A stretch of DNA of 64,000 nucleotides, from positions 62,001-126,000 of the forward strand of contig MCGO01000083.1 in the NCBI GenBank assembly GCA_002104985.1. The letters run 5' to 3'. The translations under genes were made by a program, and so were the position numbers. Numbering within the stretch: the first letter of the stretch is position 1; each line of letters opens with the position of its first letter. The DNA comes from Rhizoclosmatium globosum. Its lineage: Eukaryota > Chytridiomycota > Chytridiomycetes > Chytridiales > Chytriomycetaceae. The notes beneath the pieces were generated by a model, which worked only from the letters and a program-made list of their open reading frames with translations, did no database searches and was not told the DNA's origin. Positions 33,750 to 44,360 of the stretch are shown in pieces.

Positions 33750-34037
33750 AGTGGAGGAGGGTGGTGAATCGTGAAACTGAAAAGCGAAAACTGAATCGCG
33801 AAGTTGAAAAGCGAACCCAACCCACGCTTTTCGAATCCAAAAGCGAAGTTTGGACATTTTGAATCGTTGCTTTTCGGCATTTCCAATCTTGTTCAAAAAC
33901 ACCAACTTTGACCACCCCTATTGAAAAACGAGGTAGGGGCTCGCTTTTGGATTCGAAAAGCGGATTTTGGACATTTCGAAAGTTCGCTTTTCGCACATTT
34001 GAAAATTGTCCAAAACACCCAACTTTGACCACCCCTA

Positions 34038-36089
34038 ATGAACGAAAGATCCAGTTTGTCAAGATTCAAACGATGCGCTGAATGTCGAAGACTTAAGAAG
34101 GGATGCTCCAAGGACAAGGACAGTTGCATCAGCTGCAAAGCAAAAGGAGTGGCATGTGTGTACATTAATGATCCATCACTGTGAGTTCAGCACACTGTAT
34201 TAACATCCATTAATGCGTATATTTAAAAGATCTCTTGATAAAGAGCCAATCTATGATTCCGAGGCACTTAACTCACTTAACTCCAGTGCTTTTATGCGGA
34301 CTCCTGACACATTCAAATTGGAAATCCTCAGCTGGAACAATCAAATGCCATCACATCATAGTCGGATCAATGCTGTGCTCCAAAATTACATGACTGCCTT
34401 TGAAGCACCTCTGGCGGACTTCGAAGATCCTGAGATGCAGCTGGAAGATCCAGATCTCCTTCCAACAGTCAGTGATTGGATTCTCATTTACAATCACTTT
34501 ACAAACAGATCTGATGGATCAATCAAATTGAACTCTATGATTGATATTGAAAGCCTTTTGCAAAATTACTTCCATAGACCTGCTGTTTGGCGGTGAGGAG
34601 ATGTCATGAAGTCTAATAGAGATGCTAACTTTCTTTAAGGTTGATTCGCTGTTACCGAGCCTCAAAGGCAAACTTAAAACAATCTGAAGGCGCCGAAGAT
34701 AATTTGGAACTGAATTACTACCGACGAGCACGAAAGGCGTTTTATCGTGCGGACTCTAGCCCATCTGTTGATGTCGTTATGTCATACTTTTTAATGCACG
34801 TTCATGCAAGAGGTATTTGTGGAAAGTACTGAAAACTGCTTACTGACGAAACGTTTAATTTCTTAGATATGGGCGAACAAGAGCTCGGAGAGCACTGTCT
34901 CACTTCTGCATTAAAGATGCTTCTTGAATTGAAAATGGACGTTGATCCAGATGATTCGCCTTGGCTGTTTCACCTTAGTGCTCGACAGAAAGAAGAACGT
35001 AGGAGGGTATTTTATACGTTGCATGGTCAATATTGCATTGCTCGATCATATTCCCCTGATCCACTTGAGCTTAACCTCATCAGCGATCGTGTCAAAGTGC
35101 CCTCGCAAGTTTTTGATCCACATCCAGTCTTCAAGCACTTTAGTCCAGGGTTTCCAGAGGTTTTCAAGTTTGAAGCCGAGCTGATGAGTCTGATTGGGAC
35201 AATCCGACAATATTACTCATTTCCGCCGAATTCTGTTCATGACTTGTTAATGAAGGCAAGAGTCGGAGGACCGGCAGGAGACCGCTTGCTCTCACTTCAT
35301 GTCTCAATACCTCGTCAATACCTTTTTCAATTTGATGATGCAGTCAAGATACCTACCCGGGACGAAATTCAATTCATTGAAAAGGTATCCAAACACCAGC
35401 TCGAGCTGTTCAGCATCATGCCTTTTTTCCATTCGACAAAAGTTTTGACTTGCTGTCCATCCAGCAGACCCATATATCTCAGTGACGAGCAGCAAGGATT
35501 TTTCTTGAATGCAACAAGTCGATGTATTGACGCTGCATGGAGGATATCGTCTCTCGTCAGATTTTTCGACAGAATGGAAAGCGGAAAGGGAAAGAATCGA
35601 GTTCCAGAGAATGAACGGGAACTGTATACTATCGCAGGAAGCTCCTTTGCCATATTTGAAGCGTTTATTGTGTTATGGTTTATGGCGTGTCGAATGGACA
35701 CACAGTGGGTCACTTTAGCTTCGTTGCAAGGTTTCAACAACGAATTGCTGAGGGATCGGTTGAGATATTTGTTGGAAGTGAAGAAGCGGATGGGTATGAA
35801 GTTCCAAAATGCGCCGATTGTTAAGGCGATGGAAGTGATGTTGGAGGAAGTGGAATTAATTGCTGTAGGCCGAGGTGGACGACTGGTGGGATCATCCGAA
35901 AATCATTCGGAAGAAACCATCGAACTGGGAATCAGCTCGCTGAAGCTCGATGCTGAAGATTCAAAAGCAGTTTTTGATCCATGGTGCTACATGGGATTCT
36001 TAGGTCTGGAAATAGGCCATGGGAGAAATCTTTTATGGAAGGGACGAAAGGAAGAGTCTTGGCGCTTATTTTGGAAGTTGAATATGTGA
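34038..36089 (+). CDS. Zn2Cys6 regulator family, member F (intact)
   Basis: Exons 34038-34180, 34230-34592, 34640-34812 and 34867-36089 join to 633 aa. The cluster is CAECRRLKKGCSKDKDSC with CKAKGVAC, and the following residues (VYINDPSL) match member C closely. The domain has MDVDPDDSPWLFHL, SARQKEERRRVFYTLH and the terminal WCYMGFLGLEIG…RLFWKLNM. Where relatives have an aromatic-Arg-Pro-I/V-MFLT block, this copy has lost a few residues (STKVLTCCPS). The ATG overlaps the target duplication of the Harbinger element, whose terminal repeat ends 1 nt before it, so any transcription must start inside the transposon. No frame break. Confidence 0.85.
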
Positions 36090-36192
36090 AGAACAAAGTT
36101 TCAGTTTTTATTCATTTGATGGAATCGAACCTGATACGACTTTAAATTCCAAATTGCTCATTACTAAGCCGCTAGAAAGCTCCACGAAATCA

Positions 36193-37217
36193 ATGTCCGC
36201 CACTCTCCTTGATTTTCCCTTTGAGTTACTCCTCGCTATTCTGGTATATATGCATCCAGTTCACGTTTTAAGGCTTTCAAGAGTCTGCTCCCGCTTCAAG
36301 GCCATTGTGGATTCAAATCAGTGGGTTACTGATGCCATCGCAATACATATCCGTCCTCATAATTGGAGCGAAATGATATACGGCAATGATGACGACAATA
36401 TTATCTTCTTGGATGGATCTCCTGCACTTCAAGAAGCTTATGCAAAGACTGCTTACAAGACTGCCTACGACTTTTCCGAAGACAATGACACATTTTTTAT
36501 CAGGGACTGGGAGAGGAAAGTGCCGCATGGGCAAATTCCTGTTGTCGTAGCTACTTTGACACACCTAACACACTTAACTTTGTCATGTTCGAACCGTACG
36601 GGCTCAATTCCTGTCGAACTAAGACATATGACGGCGCTTGTATTATTGGATCTCTCTGAAACAGTCTTTCGGGATTTATTCCATCAGAATTAGGCGAACT
36701 TTCACAATTGGAGATATTGCGATTAAATGGCAACGAGCTTTCGGGAAACGTTCCCACGTCCTTCACGAACTTGACAGTATTACGTCATCTGTATTTGAGC
36801 AACAATAAGCTTGCAGGTCGTCTGCCCGAGTTCTTGAGCGACCTTCAAAGATTGGAATTGTTGCTTCTACATCAGAATTTATTTGAAGGCAATATCCCGG
36901 TTTCCTATTCCAGTCTGCACGAGCTGTATGAACTGAATTTAAGTGATAATAACCTCACCGGCACAATTCCTAGCGATCTTGTACACTTGCCAAGCCTTTA
37001 CCTTCTACGATTGACAAACAACAATTTCAGCGGAACGATTCCAGTCATGTTGCCTCGCGCGCGACATATTCAAATTGAATATCCGGAGCATATGCTTGAA
37101 CACAGGCAATTTTTAGGGCTTGCGAGGCATCACATATGTTGGGATTCATGCTTGTTGCAACGACGGTTGCAGCTGTCGCTTGCAAACGATAAGCAGAAAA
37201 GTGAATTATCTGAATAA
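36193..37217 (+). CDS. F-box and leucine-rich-repeat protein, one-base frameshift
   Basis: The N-terminus ([20 protein letters not shown], then [13 protein letters not shown]) is an F-box, the Skp1-binding part of SCF ubiquitin ligases. After about residue 115 come leucine-rich repeats of the plant-like G-x-I-P type: [19 protein letters not shown], then in another frame [45 protein letters not shown] and NNNFSGTIP. The frame slips at about 36660-36666 in GAAACAG; one more A would make [17 protein letters not shown], the perfect missing repeat. So the gene is probably whole, and the break is an error or a very young mutation. Likely role: substrate receptor of an SCF ligase. Confidence 0.75.
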
Positions 37218-37255
37218 AGGATAAAGAAAAAAGTAAACGAGATTCTGAAGAAAAG

Positions 37256-38664
37256 ATGCAGAAACGGTTGCTGTCAACAACTCAGCCTTCACGATCAGCA
37301 GCATCCAGCGATGAGATTGCACGCATCCTTCAAAGCGGCCGATCTTCAAACAACCTCAAAATGGGGAATTGTCGGCATGCCCAATATTGGGAAATCATCC
37401 CTCTTCAACATCCTCACCAGTTCTTCAGTTCCAGCCCTGGTACTTCAATTCTTCCACTCACCCACCCAATAACCACAACCTACAAAAAGACTATCCCTTC
37501 TGCACAATCGACCCCTCCGAAGCACGAGTCCAAGTCCCGACCACAGATTCGACTGGTCGTCAAACACGTCAACCCAAACAGCGTCGTCCCAGCTTTCCTG
37601 ACCGTCATGGACATTGCCGGGCTCGTGCGTGGTGCTGCGAAGGGTGAAGGACTTGGAAATGCGTTTCTGGCGAATATCAAAGCGACTGATGGTTAGTTTC
37701 ATCTGGTTTCGAAAAGCGCAAATGCTAAAGGAGGGGGTGGTGATTGGAATTAGGTATTTTCCATCTTGTGCGTGCGTTTAAGGATCAAGGGATTGTGCAT
37801 GTTGAGAATTCAGTGGATCCTGTGCGGGATGCGGAGATTATTGATTTGGAGTTGAGGTGAGAGGGGTATTCTCGTGGTTGGGAGTACTTACGATAGTTTA
37901 TGGTGTTTAGATTGAAAGACGCGGATCAGATTTCAGCGTTGTTGACAAAGACGGAAGGGAAATCGTCGAAAGGTGCTGCTGCTGTTGACACGAAACTGCT
38001 GGAACACGTTCAACACTTATTGGCGACTACAACGCGACCACTCACGTTAGAACCATGGACGGCGGATGAAGCACGTGCGCTTGCGCAATTACGGTTATTG
38101 TCGTTGAAACGTTAGTTCATTTGGTCAACATGTCTGAAGAAGATTACTTGGGATCGTTGAATGGTGCTCCTGAGCCTGAATATATCACGAAATTGAAAGA
38201 GAGGATGCGTGGTGGAGTCGAAGGGGTGGCTGATCCTCTTGTTGTTGGGTATCAGGAACTATTGAAGGGCTGTTGGCGGATATGGGCGGATCGGAAGAGA
38301 GGGAAGAGGTTGTGGAGGATTTAAAGCAATCTTATGGTGTGAAAGTTGTTAAGAGTGCTATTGATGATATCGTACATGCAGGGTATAAGGCTGTTGGGCT
38401 GAACCATTACTTTACTTATGGGAAAGTGGAAGTACGCGCTTGGACCGTGAGACAGGGTACAAAAGCACCTCAAGCAGCTGCTGTGATCCATTCGGACTTT
38501 GAAAAGAATTTCATTGCAGCTGAAGTTATGCGGTTTGAGGACTTGCAAACATTGGGGAGTGAGGAGGCGGTAAGAGCAGCTGGGAATATTATACACGAGG
38601 GAAGGACGCTGTCATCGGAGATGGGGATATAGTATCGTTCAAGATTGGAAAGAAGAAAGCATAA
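37256..38664 (+). CDS. OLA1/YchF-type Obg-family ATPase, with several one-base breaks
   Basis: Pieces in several frames together make a full OLA1/YchF protein. They include [16 protein letters not shown] (P-loop), [36 protein letters not shown] (switch region), [53 protein letters not shown] and [18 protein letters not shown] (TGS domain). Introns lie near 37441-37489, 37694-37753 and 37859-37911. At least seven single-base shifts are needed: about 37363-37366 (extra G), the first junction, 37537, 37557, 38108-38113, 38266-38271 and 38602-38608. Each coding block is otherwise perfectly conserved, so sequence error seems likelier than decay. OLA1 binds ATP and acts at the ribosome and in stress control. 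Confidence 0.8.
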
Positions 38665-38896
38665 AACTCCATATTACACTTGCGTTTTATTCTTTGAATG
38701 CAGATGTTACCACGCAGACTGACGTAAATATCATCAAGTCGACTTGATATAGTGTCCTTTACTTCGAAAGCCGTGGCATAAAAGACTGTTCCAGTAGCAA
38801 CAATGCTTGCTTGTCTCATAACATTCTATCTCCTCCGCTGTCATTTCATCATACAAGTCAGTCATTTATCATTTTCTGTAACTTGACGCTTCAATT

Positions 38897-40233
38897 TCAA
38901 TTTCCCAACTCTCTTTCCAAACCAACACTATCTCTCACATCTGGTTGCTTCCGTTTCTTCTGGATCCAATTAAACGGATGCATAATACTATTCAACTCAT
39001 TCAAGTGTCGCTGAATATAAAACACAGCAGTATCACGTTTGAGTTTCTCCAAGTCCCCTGTTATCAAATCTGAAAGCGAGTTAGAGAATGCCAGGGAAGG
39101 GCGATGATCCATACCAAATTCATATTCCGCGTAGTGAATACATTTATCAGCTCCCTCCATCCAAATAAGGATCCAGCCATCCTTCAAGTCAGTCAACACG
39201 CCAACAGGACTCGGGCTGAGTCGTTTCCAAAGAGGAGATTGGCAGCAGCGACTTGAGCACAAGCTTGCACAATATTATCAGATGTCAATAAATTTGGCTT
39301 CAGTATGAATAATAGGCCTAATTGGTTTCGAGGGCAAGATGCTGAGGCTCTTGGAGCTACTATGACATCAGGACATCCTCTCCAATGATACGTTAGATTC
39401 AGGTCGAGTAGATTCTCATCAGGGGATAAGAGAACTGAAAGATTTTTGTATGCGTCAATAGGCGTGATTACGTCGCAAATATAAGCGAGATAAGATTCCT
39501 TGCTTTCTGAGAAATCGTCGTTTGTTGGTGTTGGCCAAGTGAATGGTGGAATATTGGCAAAGTCTGATTCAGGCTGAGGAAGACTGATCCCTTTTGCGAA
39601 AAAGCCATCTTTCTCTAGATGTGTTGTGGATATTGAAGAATACAGAAAGATATATCGTCATCAGAGGGCTTTGCAACAACAACTGTAGTCTTTCGTTTAC
39701 TTTTCGAAGAATCAGTTTCGTTAACGTAATCTTTCAAATGAACAAGTGGTTTTGGTGGAATCAGAACCAACACATGATGTAGGTCATCAGGAAGCGATGC
39801 AGTAAAGAATGAAAGCTTCTCCCGAGAATTCATAACCTGTACACGCAGTTTGTTAAGAGCGAGGGAATCATTGCAGAGCCAACCAAACCTTGAAAGTCAA
39901 GCCATCGAATGTAAGGCAGACTCCAGCAGAGAAGCTAAACTTGCAAGAGCTGTTGCATTGATCAGCTGTAAGTTCGGGCGTATTCCCAAAGGTTGTTGCA
40001 TTGAGCGCCTCCTTTATCGTCTTGAGATTGAGTGTCGTCAATCCACCAACATCACCCTGGTAAGTTCTAATAAGCAGCAGCTTATCAGCGTCCAAATGAT
40101 TCAAATCGGGGCTTCCTGTTGCACAAACAGTGTGCTTGAGGTCTCGGACGGTGGAGTTGGCAATGTCGATGAAGACAGTTGAGAGGGAGAGAGCGCCGTT
40201 TTCAGAAAGCACGCAAGAGATTTTCGTCGTCAT
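38897..40233 (-). CDS. Crinkler-like (CRN) protein, two one-base breaks
   Basis: Exon 1 (39889-40233) encodes a ubiquitin-like header of the type that opens Crinkler proteins: VFIDIANSTVRDLKHTV then LDADKLLLIRT. A 52-nt intron (39837-39888) follows. Exon 2 encodes a middle region with an Asp/Lys linker and a C-terminal domain with WILIWMEGADKC and a conserved-looking helical end. Crinklers occur in oomycetes and chytrids and often carry nuclease- or kinase-like C-terminal domains; which one this is I cannot tell. The frame is broken near 39617 and near 39200-39206 by single bases. No signal peptide is evident. The header assignment rests on sequence pattern only. Confidence 0.5.
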
Positions 40234-40368
40234 TTCTTCTCTTTTTGTTTCACCGGTTATAAATAACACAGGAACCAGAAAATCGGAATTTGGAAAGTGG
40301 ACCCACGAAATTCCACACTGCAATCACACTACTTACGGGAACCCCACCTTCCAAATCACACTCCCACA

Positions 40369-41238
40369 ATGACACACCACCTTCTCACCAGTGCAACCAT
40401 GGCACCTGTTCCAGTGGCAAGCTCGACAGCGCTTCTCGTTCTCAACAACCAACTTGGATTTCGTGACAATTCCGTGTTTGGTCCTGACAGTTCGACGCCA
40501 AACTACGGCGCCAACATCGCGGCGCTTCTTTCGGCCTTCCGCGAAACCAGTTCAAAGTTGAGCGAAGGATCGCGGCCACTTGTGATCCACGTTCAGTACC
40601 GACCCGTGTGGACCGACCACCCGCTCCACGAATCAAAGCTCGGGCCCTTTGGACAAAACGCCGAAGAAGTCAGGGCAATCGACTTTCTCGAATTCGCTGC
40701 GCCGAGAAAGTGGACGCCCGAGGGATTCGAGCTGGTTTACTCGATCGATGAAGTGCGCCGCCCGAAACACAAAGATGCTCCTGCGCTTCCTGACGAGATT
40801 ATCATGTCGACTCATGGCCACAATCCCTTTATTAACTCTCCATTGGAATCGATTCTGAACAAGCGCGGGATCAAGACTCTTTTGGTCTGTGGAATGCAGA
40901 CAGATGTCTCGGTTAGTTCGGTGGTGAGAACTGCTCAGAACTTGGCTTTGACGGGTAAGTTTGGTGGGCGCGGGAATATGGCTGATGCTAGTTTGGGGGA
41001 ACGCTGGACAGATGGTGCCAGCGTGTTTGTTGAGGCAAAGGAAGATGCACCCGAGGGAGAACGTGGTGAAGATGGATTGGCGGTGGAAATGGCGCGTATC
41101 ATTTTGATTCAGGATGCGACGAGATCTTTTGGAAAAGGTGGGTTGGATGCAGAGACTGTTCAACGTGTTCATGTGGAGAGTTTGAAGGAATTTGCTGAAG
41201 TGTGGAACACAAGCGATGTTCTCGCCGCATTTCAATAA
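40369..41238 (+). CDS. Isochorismatase-like protein lacking the catalytic triad
   Basis: A single exon of 289 aa with the cysteine-hydrolase (isochorismatase) fold. Landmarks are TALLVLNNQLGF at the N-terminus, LVIHVQYRPVW, THGHNPFINSPLESIL and LLVCGMQTDVSVSSVV. Active members use Asp (in V-I-D-x-Q), Lys, and Cys (in T-D-x-C-V). Here these positions read Asn, probably Thr, and Ser. So it is either a pseudoenzyme or a protein with another mechanism. A Gly/Glu/Asp-rich insertion sits before the last strand. The start at 40369 gives a short leader; a second Met is at residue 11. The frame is clean, unlike its left neighbours. Confidence 0.8.
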   Translation: MTHHLLTSATMAPVPVASSTALLVLNNQLGFRDNSVFGPDSSTPNYGANIAALLSAFRETSSKLSEGSRPLVIHVQYRPVWTDHPLHESKLGPFGQNAEEVRAIDFLEFAAPRKWTPEGFELVYSIDEVRRPKHKDAPALPDEIIMSTHGHNPFINSPLESILNKRGIKTLLVCGMQTDVSVSSVVRTAQNLALTGKFGGRGNMADASLGERWTDGASVFVEAKEDAPEGERGEDGLAVEMARIILIQDATRSFGKGGLDAETVQRVHVESLKEFAEVWNTSDVLAAFQ

Positions 41239-41342
41239 ATTTCATATCCTCGCAGAAAAAGAATATGGTGTTCAATAAAAACTATGCACGAGTAGAGCTT
41301 TACTATTTCAAATTAACTTTCATCAGTGAACTAGAAATTCCA

Positions 41343-41888
41343 TCATCCTTTCTTTCCAAACCAATTGAAAGATTTGTTCTCACCCACATTAATCCTATGA
41401 ATATACATCATTGGCGCAGAAGTTTTAATATCAACACTGTCTTCACCATCCTTCCCATCACGGGCCTTCAAAGCAGCCTTCGCCTCCGCCCATTGGATCA
41501 AGACACTGTCCATATCAGCCGCCGACCCATCCGAGACAATGATCGTTCCCACACGAAGTGACGATGGCTGCCCGCTTTGTTTCGCTCTTGTGACATGCAC
41601 ATTTTGAGATTGTCTGCAATTCAAAAAGGGTTAAGTTAAGCTCCGACTCGTTTCCTCCACTGAGTCCCACTCCCCCTACCCCACTTACTTGGGAACCAGA
41701 AACGCCATGTTTGGCACAACTGCATATGAATCCGCTGCTGTCGTCTGTACTTTGAAGAAAACCATGGTGTTCGAGGTGTTTTCAATCACAAATGATTGCG
41801 TTTCTGCGGTGGAAGAGTAGATGATCTCAGCCTTGTCAACTGTCACAGGAGAATATCCAGGGGCGGTGATACTTTCATTGACGGTCAT
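41343..41888 (-). CDS. Small MSP-domain (VAP-like) protein
   Basis: Exons 41689-41888 and 41343-41613, with a 75-nt intron, join to 156 aa. The first part has the pattern of a major sperm protein domain: SFVIENTSNTMVFFKVQTTA followed by VVPNMAFLVPK. This is the beta-sandwich fold of VAP/Scs2 proteins, which bind FFAT motifs at ER contact sites. No C-terminal membrane anchor is present, unlike typical VAPs, and the second half (DSVLIQWAEAKAAL) ends the domain. An upstream in-frame GTG exists; the ATG at 41888 is preferred. Confidence 0.72.
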
Positions 41889-42172
41889 TTTTGTGCAAGT
41901 TCTTTGTGGGCCCTTGGTGATATTCACCCAATTTGATTGAAGGAAATGTCTTGTTTGTTTGAACTTTGAGGGCGAGTATTTACAATTCTTGATAACGATA
42001 AATGAGAATGTATAAGGCAGCTGTTCATCAGGCGTAATTCTATGTTAAGACGTTAATACCAGAGGTTAGCATTTTTCGCGATGACTCTTCCTCGATGCGA
42101 GTTCAATCAAAGGCGGGCTTTCAAATTCTGTATCCCGCCCGCCCGCGTTGAATTTCGCTTCCCAAAACTTCC

Positions 42173-44264
42173 ATGCGGTCTTACGTGAAATCAATCTCGC
42201 TACTCTATAGTCTAATATCGCCATTCGTATATGCTCAAGTTGATTCAAGGAGTAATTCTTGCAGCAGCTCTTATTCCGTTGGGGTTTTGAACTCACAACC
42301 TGATACGACAAACACGTTACTTCCAAATGGAGGCTCATGGTTAGAGCCGTTTCAAGTACCACTTAATGGCGCATTATGCACAATGTCGTTTGGGGTGTTT
42401 GGGTCCTTGGCGGGAATAGGTGTTCGTCCCACCACAGCTACACTATCACTGTACTCTGGCGAAACGGATAATAACGCTATCGTGAATGGAATTGCGACTC
42501 CGTTTGTTGTCACTTCCTCAGTTCTACAGTTGAGTTTCTTTTGATTATCGTAATGTTTCCTAACGTTATCGCAAACAGAGTGAATCAACCATCCCTCAAC
42601 TTCACATTCTGCGACAACATAGCCCATTAGTAGCGAATACTGTCATAACATTTGTCTTGACCAACACCGGGCTTACGAACCCAGTTGTCCTCGGATTCAG
42701 CCCTGGAGCTGGAGCTGGATACTTGTACACCCGAGATGCAGGGAATTCGCAGCAAAAGAAGCTCATCAACTCGTCTGTGACGTTTCATTTCACTGCAAGT
42801 GTTGACGCTGCTCCTCCTTGTGTCGGTCCGAATTCAGCGGCGACAAGTTTCGTGACCTTTGACGCGGTGACAACGACCGTCGAAGGTGTTCCTGTTAGCA
42901 CTGAGGTTGCTCCCGTTGCGAGTCAAACTGGTGTGACGGAATTGTATTCCGCGCCTCTGCCATTGGTTCCGACAAAAACTTTCGGGCCGCGGTATAACAC
43001 GAAGGCGTTTGAATATACAACTAGTACTAGCGAGCCTGCAACTGTGTACCCGGCTTTATCGTATACCGAAGCAGTTTCCGCGCCAACTGTAAGCGCCGGT
43101 TTAGGTCTTGAAAGACGGCAATCGGATTTCTCTGTTCGATGTGGAAGTGATTGGGGGTCTGCGTATTCAACATGTGGAACTTTGTGTTCAAATGACGGGG
43201 ATTGTGATTACGGGCAAGCGTGTTTCAGGGATTTGGATCCGAGTGCGTGTAGTCAGCAAGAGGATTCCGGGGGGGCTGGTGGTGGATCCGTCGCAGGGAA
43301 CCCTGCAGTTCGGTGTGGTACTGACTGGTGGTCTGCATATTCTACTTGTGGTAGTTATTGTGCGTTGGATACGGATTGTCCACAAGGACAGAGTTGTTTT
43401 AAGGACTTGAGTGTGGATGCATGCACACAACCTGTGAAACCGTCACCTGCGGCTTTGACGCGTCCTAATGGATCAACGGGCGGGAATCCGGCTGTTCGAT
43501 GTGGAGCTGACTGGTCTTCCGCGTATTCTTCTTGTGGAACATTTTGCTCACTCGATTCGGATTGTCCAAATGGTCAGAGCTGTTTCAAAGATTTGAGTAC
43601 GGATGTCTGTCAATCCCCGCAAAAGCCTTCTCCAATCGTTATTACTGTTGTTCCAACGTTGACATCACGTCCATCGGCGAGTAACCCTGCCATCCGTTGT
43701 GGATCCAACTGGGCAGCTGCTTCATCTACCTGCGGCGTATATTGCGTTGTCGATAAAGACTGTCCAAACGGTCAATCTTGTTTCAAGGACTTGAATCCTA
43801 ATGTATGTGGGTCTGTACAATCATCACCAGCGCCATCTCCTCCACCAACCGGAAACCCATCGATTCGATGTGGATCCAATTGGAACTCTGCGAATTCTGC
43901 GTGTGGAACTTATTGTACGAATGATTCTGATTGTCAAGGTGGACAAACATGTTTCAAGGATTTGAGTGTCGATGTTTGCTCGAATTCTGCGTCTGGGAAT
44001 GGCGGAGGAAATAGTGGTGGTGGTAGTAGTGGCAGTAGTGGTAACGGTGGGTCAAGGCCAAATACAGTTGTACATGCTGGAACCCCGTGTCAAGCTGGGT
44101 TCTACGCGTGTGGTGAAGGAAATACGTATATGATGTGTGAGAACTCGGTGTGGACAAAGTTGGCGTCTTGTTCGGATCAAGGGTTTTCAAGGTGTGTATA
44201 TATTTGTAAGGATGGTTCTATTGGTGGAAATTGTGGTAATGATGTGCAGGCGCTTTGTGTGTGA
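42173..44264 (+). CDS. Secreted protein with five Cys-rich repeats and CBM19-like end
   Basis: Exons 42173-42520 and 42579-44264 join in frame to 677 aa (the donor at 42521 is the only one that fits the phase). A signal peptide (residues 1-21) is followed by a ~230-residue N-terminal domain and a Thr/Ser linker with a possible Kex2 site (LERRQ). Five repeats of about 38 residues follow, of the form R-C-G-x-(D/N)-W-x-x-A-x-S-x-C-G ending GQSCFKDL. Ser/Pro/Gly linkers separate them. The last ~60 residues (TPCQAGFYACGEGNTYMMC and on) have six or more Cys in CBM19-like order, suggesting chitin binding. Likely extracellular or wall protein; the carbohydrate ligand is inferred. Confidence 0.75.
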
Positions 44265-44360
44265 GATTAAGCATAGGATTTTTTCCATTCTCTTTTGTAG
44301 TTATTGTTGTATTTCAATGAATATTCCATATGTGTGCTTTTATTTGCGGTGTAGATCCGA

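Larger units (their letters stand above)
30544..34036. mobile_element. PIF/Harbinger DNA transposon
   Basis: The 3,493-bp element starts AGGGGTGGTCAAAGT and ends ACTTTGACCACCCCT, a perfect 15-bp inverted repeat. It is flanked by AAT on both sides (30541-30543, 34037-34039), a 3-bp target duplication. It encodes the two standard Harbinger proteins, transposase and SANT/Myb-like protein, in convergent orientation. A second copy of the terminal motif lies inside each end (30774-30788 and 33905-33919). Both subterminal zones carry many copies of AAAAGCGAA or close variants. The transposase has a one-base break, so autonomy is uncertain. Confidence 0.88.

Noticed and set aside
36660..38664. Programmed ribosomal frameshifting in OLA1 and neighbours
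   Set aside because: Breaks are numerous, of both signs, at unrelated sites and without a shared slippery sequence; sequence error or mutation is simpler.
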